Assembly (NCBI GenBank): GCA_012965065.1
Contig: DTSX01000106.1
Span: forward strand, 1-6,651
Source: Gammaproteobacteria bacterium
Lineage (GTDB): Bacteria; Pseudomonadota; Gammaproteobacteria; Steroidobacterales; UBA11654
Reading direction: 5' to 3'
Length of the DNA stretch: 6,651 bases
Positions 1-5,936 of the stretch are shown here, one piece after another. The position numbers and the translations under genes are program-made. Numbering within the stretch: position 1 is the first letter of the stretch; every line of letters begins with the position of its first letter. The notes below the pieces were generated by a model. It was not told the DNA's origin and did no database searches. It worked only from the letters and a program-made list of their open reading frames with translations.

Positions 1-1681
1 CACGGCCTACAGGATCGTTGAGTGCACCATCTAGGACTACGAAATCAGCCCATTTTCCAACACTGATGCTACCAATTTGATCTCCCCACCCTGCTAGATC
101 TGCACCAACTTGTGTATAGGCATACAAGGCCTGCTCAAAACTAAGTGCCTGCTGAGGATACCATGGACCTTCATACAAGCCACTTGGGCTTTCTCTGAAG
201 ACCGCATCTGCCAATTGAACCAGAGGTGAAAAAGGAGAAGTCGCAAAATCGCTGCTCAGTGCTAAACGAACCTCAGATCTTAGAAAATCATTCCACACAT
301 AAGCATATTTCTCTCTTTCTAAACCCACTCTAGGAGTTATGTATTTACCAATTACTCCTGTTCCGTGATTGGGCTGCATTGAGGCTGTGACATTCAGCTT
401 CTTAAATCTATCTATATCACTAGGTTCAATAATTTCAATATGCTCAATCCGGTTGGCTAAAGACGTATTGCCACTGTACTCAAATGCATTTAAAGCCATC
501 TTAACCCCTCTATCACCGATAGCATGAATTGCCACTGGCATTCCAAGGCTATTAGCACGTTTAACTAACCGATTTATCTCTCCCTGGATATAGAATGGCT
601 CTCCGACAATCTCAGGTCGATCAGAATAGGGGTCTATCAATGCTGCTGTATGAGTGGATAGCACTCCATCAATCACATATTTAATAAATCCATATTCAAT
701 CAAGGGTCCGACATCTTGATCATGAAATTTATACTCCCTGATGAGTTGATTGATGAGTTTTTGATTATTAGTGTTATCGTCTTCTTGGGTAAATTTTGAC
801 ATCTCTCCCCAGAAAACCCTTAAGAATAATTTCTTGTTAATTGCCAAATCTTTATATTTTTCTAATTCAATACGACTGGACATATCATGGACACCAGTAA
901 TGCCGAATGAGTTGGCATAATCCAAAACCTGCTCTATCTTATCTCTGGACAGATCTGAATCTCTAATATAAGTTGGAGCATCCCAAATGAGCTGCATTGC
1001 ACCTTCAAGCAGAATTCCATTTGGTTCACCGGATGACTCATTAACAAGTATTTGTCCACCTAGTGGGACTTCTGAATTCGCTCTTATATTAGCTTTTTCA
1101 ATAGCCAAAGAATTTACCCACATGGAGTGTCCATCAATGTCTGAAAGCGCAATTGGATTATTCGGAGACACGTTATCTAATTCCCAACGGGTTGGTAGAC
1201 CTTTATTCTCAAAAGTATAATCCCAGCGACCACCCAATAACCATTCGCCGGGTTCCATTGTCTTAACCCTTTCTGCAATCATTTCCAGCCAAACGGATTT
1301 TTCTCTGATGCCAGTTAAGTTAATTCCGGTGACAATTTTAGAGCCTGAAGACAAATGAGTATGGCTATCTATAAAGCCTGGGACTATGGTAGCCCCATTT
1401 GCATTGATGGATTCTGTGGTTGTGCCTTTAAGATCTAGCACGTCTTCATTATTGCCCACGGCAACAAAGCGTCCGTCCTTAATTGCAAAAGCTTCGGCCC
1501 GATTCTGATTTTGATCAACGGTTCGGATATCGGCATTAAAGACAATCAATTCAGGCTCCATTGATGGAGGATTATTGTCGCAAGAAGCAATTAAGGTAAA
1601 TGCTATTAGCAATACAAATAAAAGTCGCAGTTTCGAGATTTTAGCTTTGTTAACTAAGAATTTTCTTTTTTCTTGATTCAT
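1..1681 (-). CDS. Amidohydrolase_3 (YtcJ-like) family lipoprotein, C-terminus cut by window edge
   Basis: A metal-dependent hydrolase of the amidohydrolase superfamily, YtcJ/amidohydrolase_3 branch; the substrate cannot be read from sequence. I read 560 uninterrupted codons from ATG 1681 to the window edge. Residues 18-34 form a hydrophobic segment ending in the lipobox IASC, with lipidated Cys34, so the mature protein should be a membrane-anchored lipoprotein. The metal-site pattern appears complete: HTH at 107-109 in a GFIDSHTHL context, a Lys at 334 (IKYVIDG, the position of the carboxylated lysine in relatives), His386 (AIHAIGDR), His414 (RIEH) and Asp478 (LSSD). The C-terminal stretch GSISVGKWADFVVLD is the usual return to the small beta-sandwich, so perhaps 20-40 residues are missing. 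It begins 14 nt after the SDR stop, with only a weak ribosome site, and is probably the fourth gene of the minus run. Family assignment is firm; function is not. Confidence 0.9.
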   Translation of the reverse strand, partial: MNQEKRKFLVNKAKISKLRLLFVLLIAFTLIASCDNNPPSMEPELIVFNADIRTVDQNQNRAEAFAIKDGRFVAVGNNEDVLDLKGTTTESINANGATIVPGFIDSHTHLSSGSKIVTGINLTGIREKSVWLEMIAERVKTMEPGEWLLGGRWDYTFENKGLPTRWELDNVSPNNPIALSDIDGHSMWVNSLAIEKANIRANSEVPLGGQILVNESSGEPNGILLEGAMQLIWDAPTYIRDSDLSRDKIEQVLDYANSFGITGVHDMSSRIELEKYKDLAINKKLFLRVFWGEMSKFTQEDDNTNNQKLINQLIREYKFHDQDVGPLIEYGFIKYVIDGVLSTHTAALIDPYSDRPEIVGEPFYIQGEINRLVKRANSLGMPVAIHAIGDRGVKMALNAFEYSGNTSLANRIEHIEIIEPSDIDRFKKLNVTASMQPNHGTGVIGKYITPRVGLEREKYAYVWNDFLRSEVRLALSSDFATSPFSPLVQLADAVFRESPSGLYEGPWYPQQALSFEQALYAYTQVGADLAGWGDQIGSISVGKWADFVVLDGALNDPVGR

Positions 1682-1695
1682 TAAATCAACCCAGA

Positions 1696-2562
1696 TCACC
1701 CACTAATCTTTGTTGCATCACAAGCATACTTCCAAACGAAGTTAATGAAAACAGGGTCGTAGGAAAAAGCTGACGCGTCTTTGGTTTCCCCATGCTCCCA
1801 GTATAATCCTGTTTGGTTTTGGTATTTCTCTTCCGATGCCATCACTATGTGATTCAAAGCACCTCTGTCTGCTGATTGAAGAAAAGGACGAATTATTTTC
1901 ACTAAAAGCCCGTAAGCTCCTCGCATATGACGATGAGCATTGGTATTAATAAAATATCCCGGTGAAACGGCATAAACCGATATCCCGGTTTCTTCCAGGT
2001 TTTTAGCAAGTCGAAAAGAGAATGCATTCAGGCAAGCTTTTGAACGTGCATACGCTTGGAATCCAGTTCCATGATTTATTTTATTCCAGCGTTTTCTATT
2101 GTTGATATCATCAAAATCAAATTCCTTAACCATCCTATGAGCATCCGAAGAGATATTAATAATCCTTGATGGCGCTGCCGCTTGCAGCAAATCAAGCAAA
2201 AGATGGGTCAGTAAAAATGGTCCTAGGAAATTGGTTGCTAATGTCATCTCAAACCCGTCTTCGTTTTCTCTTCTCATCGACTCGGTGATGCCTGCGTTGT
2301 TGATCAAGACATCCAAACGTGAATAATGCTCGTGAATGTGGTGGGATAAACGATGCAGTTGCGAAAAGGAAGACACATCGCAGTCAATGTATTCAATTGA
2401 GTTGTTACCAGTGGCTTCGATAATTTCATCTCGAGCGGCGAGACCATTTTCAGTGTCAAAATCCACCAAGATTAGAGTGGCACCTTTTTCAGCCAGTGAT
2501 TTGGCAGCAATTCTTCCCATGCCACTGGCTGTTCCAGTGATTAGGCAAATTTTGTCTTTCAT
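1696..2562 (-). CDS. Short-chain dehydrogenase/reductase (classical SDR, RDH-like)
   Basis: A cytoplasmic NAD(P)-dependent oxidoreductase with a Rossmann fold. In the 288-residue form, the cofactor motif TGTASGMG is at 9-16, NNAG at 88-91, the structural Asn at 111, the catalytic Ser in NISSDAH at 138-139, and YxxxK at Tyr171/Lys175, so the catalytic tetrad is intact. Asp34 at the end of the second strand (ILVDFD) favours NAD over NADP by the usual SDR rule. Overall it resembles retinol dehydrogenase/WWOX-type SDRs, but the substrate is unknown. I chose ATG 2562 because SDRs normally start just before the first strand (MKDKICLITG). An in-frame ATG at 2598 would add 12 residues and overlap the upstream gene by 29 nt. 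The chosen start lies 7 nt after the DUF169 stop without a clear Shine-Dalgarno, which suggests coupled translation. Confidence 0.93.
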   Translation of the reverse strand: MKDKICLITGTASGMGRIAAKSLAEKGATLILVDFDTENGLAARDEIIEATGNNSIEYIDCDVSSFSQLHRLSHHIHEHYSRLDVLINNAGITESMRRENEDGFEMTLATNFLGPFLLTHLLLDLLQAAAPSRIINISSDAHRMVKEFDFDDINNRKRWNKINHGTGFQAYARSKACLNAFSFRLAKNLEETGISVYAVSPGYFINTNAHRHMRGAYGLLVKIIRPFLQSADRGALNHIVMASEEKYQNQTGLYWEHGETKDASAFSYDPVFINFVWKYACDATKISG

Positions 2563-2569
2563 GAATAGT

Positions 2570-3532
2570 TTAATTGAGCATTGATGGATCCATGCCAATA
2601 CTTTTCATCTGATCCAGAACCACGCTTTTGGTAATACGATCCACGCCCGTGTCTCTGGCAAAGTCTTCCACATTGTTTATCGCCATTTCTATGATGCCAG
2701 GAGGCGTCATGGCAATGAGGTTTTTCGCTTCTTGCTCCCAGTGCATGCTTAACTTTTCATCTAAACTGTCTTGAGAAGGCTTTGATGCCTTAGCTTGTTT
2801 TGCACGTTTGGATCGTTTGCGTTTTTCCCAGTACTCAGAATCCTCAGGTTTGGTTGCCTCCAATACTGCCCTTGCATCGGGGGTGGAAGTCATGATGTTG
2901 AGCAAACTTTCAAGATATTGGTTGGGTACAACCACAAACATCTCTTCGGGTTTAAGACGATTGTTCATTCGACCACCCAAATCCCCAGGGGTGATTACGA
3001 CATTGTCATCGTGCCAAGGTATGGCAAAGAGATCGCTACAGAAAGAAGAGCCACAGGAACCTCGGGGCGGGGTTCCATCTAAGACGGTTCGTGCCCCACC
3101 GATAAAGTTTGCCCAATGTGGAGTACAAACCACAACCACCCAGTCTACGTGGATACCTTCGGGGACATTAGCAAGTGGTGCAGCGCCAATTCCAACCACC
3201 GTATTTTGAGGTAAGACATAGTCGCCTGTCTTGATTTGCTCAGCACCCAAATCAGTGTATGCGGGAATATTTCTTGCCAAATACTGCCCATTCCTGATCT
3301 CCTCTGTGCCTGGATCCACTCCGGCAGTGTAAACACCGGTGGTGCAATCGTGATGGTGTTGATCAAAGGAAACAATTTCCCCATAGTCCATGGCATGACG
3401 AACAATGGAACAGGGAACCACTTTTTGCTGTTGGTAGGACTCAGGGATTGTCTCTTTAAACAAGCTGATGGCTACGGGATTGCCCCTCACCTTGCCCACC
3501 AGCGAGTCACTGAGTTTCACCAAATTAATCAT
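2570..3532 (-). CDS. DUF169 protein with C-terminal PCP_red domain
   Basis: A 320-residue protein without signal peptide or membrane segment, so probably cytoplasmic. Residues 8-215 match the DUF169 pattern: an N-terminal NPVAISLFKE strand, Cys41 (VVPCSIVRHAMDYGE), Cys63 after a His triplet (59-61), and a WVVVVCTPHWAN core. Cys136, Cys160 and Cys165 are also present. DUF169 has no established biochemical role that I can state. A Lys/Arg-rich linker (about 236-252) leads to residues 264-313, which fit PCP_red, the C-terminal domain of the BchB/ChlB subunit of light-independent protochlorophyllide reductase: W265, EA at 268-269, a Pro pair, VEDFARDTG, then RITKSVV. The gene lies 25 nt after the cytochrome c stop and has no obvious Shine-Dalgarno. 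The fusion suggests a redox or tetrapyrrole-related task, but that is inference. DUF169 is fairly sure; the PCP_red call was made by eye. Confidence 0.85.
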   Translation of the reverse strand: MINLVKLSDSLVGKVRGNPVAISLFKETIPESYQQQKVVPCSIVRHAMDYGEIVSFDQHHHDCTTGVYTAGVDPGTEEIRNGQYLARNIPAYTDLGAEQIKTGDYVLPQNTVVGIGAAPLANVPEGIHVDWVVVVCTPHWANFIGGARTVLDGTPPRGSCGSSFCSDLFAIPWHDDNVVITPGDLGGRMNNRLKPEEMFVVVPNQYLESLLNIMTSTPDARAVLEATKPEDSEYWEKRKRSKRAKQAKASKPSQDSLDEKLSMHWEQEAKNLIAMTPPGIIEMAINNVEDFARDTGVDRITKSVVLDQMKSIGMDPSMLN

Positions 3533-3557
3533 AAATTAATTATAACTTGTTTTAGTA

Positions 3558-4358
3558 CTACGGTCTTCCCGGCAAAATACCACCGTACAGCTTTAGCCCT
3601 TGTTGCGGCTCAGAACGCCAAAGCTCTCTGGCGAAGCGTGGAATAGCCATCGCAGCAACAGGAAAACACTCAACAAATTCTTGTATCAATGTTGGTAGTC
3701 CATAAAGTGCGTAACAAAACATATCCTTTTCATTAACATGCCAAAAACCTTGCACACCTTTAAGACTGGTTCCAACGGAGCCGTTGGTATTGAAGTAGGC
3801 ATCAAACTCCAGTTCGCCTTCAGCCGCTACCAAACGGTAATGGGTGGTGTTGGTCATTAAATGATTCCAGAAACTAGGAAATCGATCGGACAGTGGGAGT
3901 TCTGAATTAACCAATTGGCTCGGCTGTGGTTTCTCAACCTTGGGCTTATCAGCCGCGTCGGTTTCAAACATGACAAAAGCAACCAAGTCGGTCATAAAAT
4001 TTGCAGGCACCGGTTCCGGGATGAACATTCTTGTATCTGGGAATAATTTTTGAGGGTCCTGAAGAAAATTTGCCATGAGATCCGGTGTCCAAATCAGTTC
4101 AGATTCCTTCATGCCTTCAGAATAAGAAAAACCCGTTACTTTGCCGATGGTTTGGTCAAAGATATGCCACAGATTTGGGCCAACAAGATTGGCACTGTTT
4201 TCTGCCAATGTGTGGCAAGCACTGCATCGTTGTTGAAAGGTGGTTTTGCCGCTAATGTAATCTGCATTATCCAAAGCTTCAGAGCTGAGCTCTGATGCAA
4301 AACACAAAGTCTGTGTCAATATCAGACACAGAAAGAATACACAATCCCGGATTCTCAC
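3558..4358 (-). CDS. Exported monoheme cytochrome c (class I) with an extra C-terminal domain
   Basis: A probable periplasmic electron carrier. In the 266-residue form, MRIRD plus a hydrophobic stretch and CFA before SEL make a signal peptide, with cleavage near residue 21. The heme site CSACH is at 45-49, and Met111 in FPDTRMF is the likely sixth ligand, so this is a class I cytochrome domain (about 35-132). A Pro/Lys-rich linker (about 137-148) leads to a second domain (about 158-240) with the pattern NT, G, YF, G, GFW, CY and ECFPV. Its Cys215 and Cys231 could form a disulfide. This layout recalls DUF995-like small secreted domains, but I cannot name it with certainty. I chose GTG 4358 because AGGTG (4369-4365) lies 6 nt upstream; an in-frame GTG at 4367 would overlap that site. 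It is the first gene of the minus run and presumably draws electrons from, or passes them to, an unseen partner. Confidence 0.9.
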   Translation of the reverse strand: MRIRDCVFFLCLILTQTLCFASELSSEALDNADYISGKTTFQQRCSACHTLAENSANLVGPNLWHIFDQTIGKVTGFSYSEGMKESELIWTPDLMANFLQDPQKLFPDTRMFIPEPVPANFMTDLVAFVMFETDAADKPKVEKPQPSQLVNSELPLSDRFPSFWNHLMTNTTHYRLVAAEGELEFDAYFNTNGSVGTSLKGVQGFWHVNEKDMFCYALYGLPTLIQEFVECFPVAAMAIPRFARELWRSEPQQGLKLYGGILPGRP

Positions 4359-4364
4359 TTGCCA

Positions 4365-4369
4365 CACCT
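4365..4369 (-). promoter_or_regulatory. Ribosome binding site AGGTG that decides the cytochrome c start
   Basis: AGGTG on the minus strand stands 6 nt before GTG 4358 and overlaps the alternative GTG at 4367, so it favours the shorter reading. The shorter reading also gives a cleaner signal peptide. Confidence 0.5.
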
Positions 4370-4372
4370 ATT

Positions 4373-4386
4373 TTGATTGATGTCAA
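4373..4386. promoter_or_regulatory. FNR/Anr/Dnr-type box (TTGAT-N4-GTCAA)
   Basis: The 14-mer TTGATTGATGTCAA matches the FNR-family consensus TTGAT-N4-ATCAA at 9 of 10 defined positions. It lies between the divergent genes, centred at 4379.5. For the plus-strand genes it would be near -61 of the predicted start, a class I activator position. For the cytochrome c gene it is only about 15 nt before the start codon, so if active there it would more likely repress or sit over the transcription start. Fnr, Anr, Dnr and CRP relatives share similar half-sites, so the regulator cannot be told from the box alone. Confidence 0.5.
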
Positions 4387-4388
4387 TA

Positions 4389-4394
4389 ATTGTA
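4389..4394 (-). promoter_or_regulatory. Possible -10 element (TACAAT) for the cytochrome c run
   Basis: TACAAT on the minus strand is one base from the sigma-70 -10 consensus. Transcription would begin near 4382, giving a leader of about 24 nt that crosses the FNR-type box. No good -35 is found at 16-18 bp spacing, so the call is weak. Confidence 0.25.
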
Positions 4395-4404
4395 AATTAG
4401 CATT

Positions 4405-4432
4405 TTTACTTCAAAGATAAAACGGTTAGAAT
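4405..4432 (+). promoter_or_regulatory. Probable sigma-70 promoter of the flavin reductase run
   Basis: A -35-like TTTACT (4405-4410; 4 of 6 consensus bases) and a -10-like TAGAAT (4427-4432; 5 of 6) are separated by 16 bp. The start of transcription would be about 4439-4441, leaving a leader of about 20 nt that contains the AAGGAG ribosome site. The weak -35 fits a promoter that needs an activator, and the FNR-type box at about -61 could supply one. Confidence 0.4.
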
Positions 4433-4445
4433 CTTGGCTAACGAA

Positions 4446-4451
4446 AAGGAG
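4446..4451 (+). promoter_or_regulatory. Ribosome binding site AAGGAG before a TTG start
   Basis: A strong AAGGAG lies 8 nt before TTG 4460. The nearer ATG at 4452 is too close to the site and reaches a stop after four codons, so the TTG is the most credible start. Confidence 0.7.
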
Positions 4452-4459
4452 ATGCACCA

Positions 4460-5347
4460 TTGCTGAATTTTTTCAAGAAAAAACCACATGATAATTGGGC
4501 TGAAAGCCCGATGCACGACAACTGGTATCAATCCAGTGCTTATTTCCTGAGTTCTTTTGCTCTTATTACAACTGTGAGTGAAAAAGGCATAACAACTATC
4601 GGACCTTATCAACTTTCTTTCCCATTTGGTGTAATTAACAGAAGAGAATGGATTGTTATCTCGAGAAGAGGATCAAATACTTCAACTCACTTAAAAAGAG
4701 TCAAAAAGTGTGCGATGAATTGGGTGGAATATGATCACAGCAAAATTAAACCTATAGTAGATCTAGGCTACCCAGGTCAAGAACCCGAAGATAAAATGAA
4801 AGATTGCCCTTTTGAACTTGAAGAAACTCCGACTATTGCTTATCGAGCAGACCCAGATAGGCCAAAAGTAATCAAGAATGCATTTCAAGTTTGTGAATGT
4901 GAATTAAATGATAACCCTGAAGATTTCTACTATAAAGGAACTGAAGATACTGAGTACCTTTTACTTAAAATTAATCATATCTTTTTACGGGAGCAATGGA
5001 GAAAGAATTTAGATTTAGGCGATGATATGAAAATACCAAATATGCCTATTACTTTTGGATTTAGAAATGCCAACCAATTCTGGTTTGCGAAACATAAAAA
5101 AGCTTTTTGGTTACCAACCCCAGAGGGAAAAGGCGCCCAGCACGATGCCGTGATGTACATCGCCAATAGAATTGATACAGAAGTAACATTTACTGAGAAT
5201 GCTTGCAAACAGTTAACCGGTATCCCAAAAGTCTTTGTTAAGACCGCCTTAAAAGGAATCATTGCAGAAGCAAAAAAGCAAGGTATTACCGAGATCAATC
5301 AATCTTTCGTTGAAATGATCAATCAAAAACGGAGTGGAGCATCCTAG
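4460..5347 (+). CDS. Flavin-reductase-like split-barrel protein with C-terminal PCP_red-like domain
   Basis: A 295-residue soluble protein. Residues about 17-215 resemble the flavin reductase-like (FMN-binding split barrel) family: ALITTVSEKGITTIGPYQ at 34-51, then SFPFGV, WIVISRR, and a SNTSTHLKRVKKCAMNWV stretch (72-89) corresponding to the family's 'T..NL....F.VN' segment. Members bind FMN and reduce it, or act as flavoenzymes using NAD(P)H. Compared with simple flavin reductases of about 160-200 residues it has extra sequence, including a charged insert (about 91-165) and a C-terminal domain. Residues 244-291 (FTENA, GIP, AEAKKQGITEI, VEMINQKR) match the PCP_red pattern and line up with the tail of the DUF169 protein across the divergent promoter. 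Start is TTG, chosen from AAGGAG at 8 nt spacing. It is the first gene of the plus run. The split-barrel call is good; the PCP_red call is moderate. Confidence 0.82.
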   Translation: MLNFFKKKPHDNWAESPMHDNWYQSSAYFLSSFALITTVSEKGITTIGPYQLSFPFGVINRREWIVISRRGSNTSTHLKRVKKCAMNWVEYDHSKIKPIVDLGYPGQEPEDKMKDCPFELEETPTIAYRADPDRPKVIKNAFQVCECELNDNPEDFYYKGTEDTEYLLLKINHIFLREQWRKNLDLGDDMKIPNMPITFGFRNANQFWFAKHKKAFWLPTPEGKGAQHDAVMYIANRIDTEVTFTENACKQLTGIPKVFVKTALKGIIAEAKKQGITEINQSFVEMINQKRSGAS

Positions 5348-5936
5348 AACAGTGTCACACCGAACCAAGGGACTCGAGGAATTAACAGGAATCCAATATT
5401 TTATTCGAGAGCTTCGATTCCATGAATTTTCAAGACAAAGCATCGGAGTAATATTAGTCATACTTTTCGCTGTCGTTGCCGAGCCCACTCTGTATCTGTT
5501 TATTCTTGGATGTTTGTTTGTTTTGGACGGTTTGCTTACCCGTTTGTATGCCTCAGGATTTGTATTAAAGAACAAGGAACTGTCCACAACAGGCCCTTAT
5601 GCCTATGTCAGACATCCTTTGTACACAGGGAATATCTTGATTCTCATTGGCATGTCTTTTGCTACCGGCTTTCTCTGGGCTTTTGTGATCTCAACAATCT
5701 TTTTTTGGTTTTACTACCCACCTGCAATTGAGTACGAGGATCGAAAATTAAAATCACTGTTTCCTGAAACTTGGGATTCTTGGGCCAAACAAACACCTGC
5801 CTTAATGCCTAAACTTAAGTTCAATAGTTTAAATCTTACCCGATGGTCCTGGGAAAAAAGCCTGAAAGAAAATTATGAACCAGCAATTTTTGTCTTTGTC
5901 TTGTTCTGGTTGATACTCCTGGCCAACAAATTGTAA
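5334..5936 (+). CDS. Membrane methyltransferase of the ICMT/phospholipid N-methyltransferase type
   Basis: A 200-residue integral membrane protein. Hydrophobic segments are seen at about 36-67 (one or two helices), 100-127 (hairpin) and 183-197. The signature GPYAYVRHPLYTGN (87-100, with His94-Pro95) followed by EYEDRKLKSLF (133-143) is typical of isoprenylcysteine carboxyl methyltransferase and PEMT relatives, which use S-adenosylmethionine to methylate lipid-linked or small hydrophobic substrates at the membrane. The bacterial substrate cannot be told here. The start is taken as GTG 5334, overlapping the flavin reductase stop by 14 nt and implying coupled translation. A GTG at 5352 is an alternative, with GGAG about 12 nt upstream, and would lose six residues. 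The 3' end overlaps the kinase start in a TAATG junction. Confidence 0.88.
   Translation: MEHPRTVSHRTKGLEELTGIQYFIRELRFHEFSRQSIGVILVILFAVVAEPTLYLFILGCLFVLDGLLTRLYASGFVLKNKELSTTGPYAYVRHPLYTGNILILIGMSFATGFLWAFVISTIFFWFYYPPAIEYEDRKLKSLFPETWDSWAKQTPALMPKLKFNSLNLTRWSWEKSLKENYEPAIFVFVLFWLILLANKL

Noticed and set aside
987..1220. Plus-strand open frame inside the amidohydrolase gene
   Set aside because: It is antisense to a gene with clear conserved motifs, has no ribosome site and no recognisable protein features.
2563..2598. Upstream ATG at 2598 as the SDR start
   Set aside because: It would add 12 residues before the normal SDR N-terminus and overlap the DUF169 gene by 29 nt without a good ribosome site.
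3145..3405. Minus-strand 86-residue frame within the DUF169 gene
   Set aside because: It is an out-of-frame shadow of the DUF169 reading frame.
2795..3646. Several plus-strand open frames (2795-3082, 2808-3209, 3236-3646) opposite the DUF169 and cytochrome c genes
   Set aside because: They follow from the higher-GC codon pattern of the real genes on the other strand; none has a family motif or a ribosome site.
4406..4612. Minus-strand 68-residue frame across the control region and the start of the flavin reductase gene
   Set aside because: No ribosome site and no motif; it overlaps a well-supported start and promoter on the other strand.
2594..5332. A photosynthesis (bacteriochlorophyll) locus, on the basis of the PCP_red domains
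   Set aside because: No bchL, bchN or bchB body or other pigment gene is in the window; the PCP_red regions sit on DUF169 and flavin-reductase-like proteins.
4975..5587. Minus-strand frames opposite the flavin reductase and methyltransferase genes
   Set aside because: Antisense to strongly supported genes and without protein-like features.
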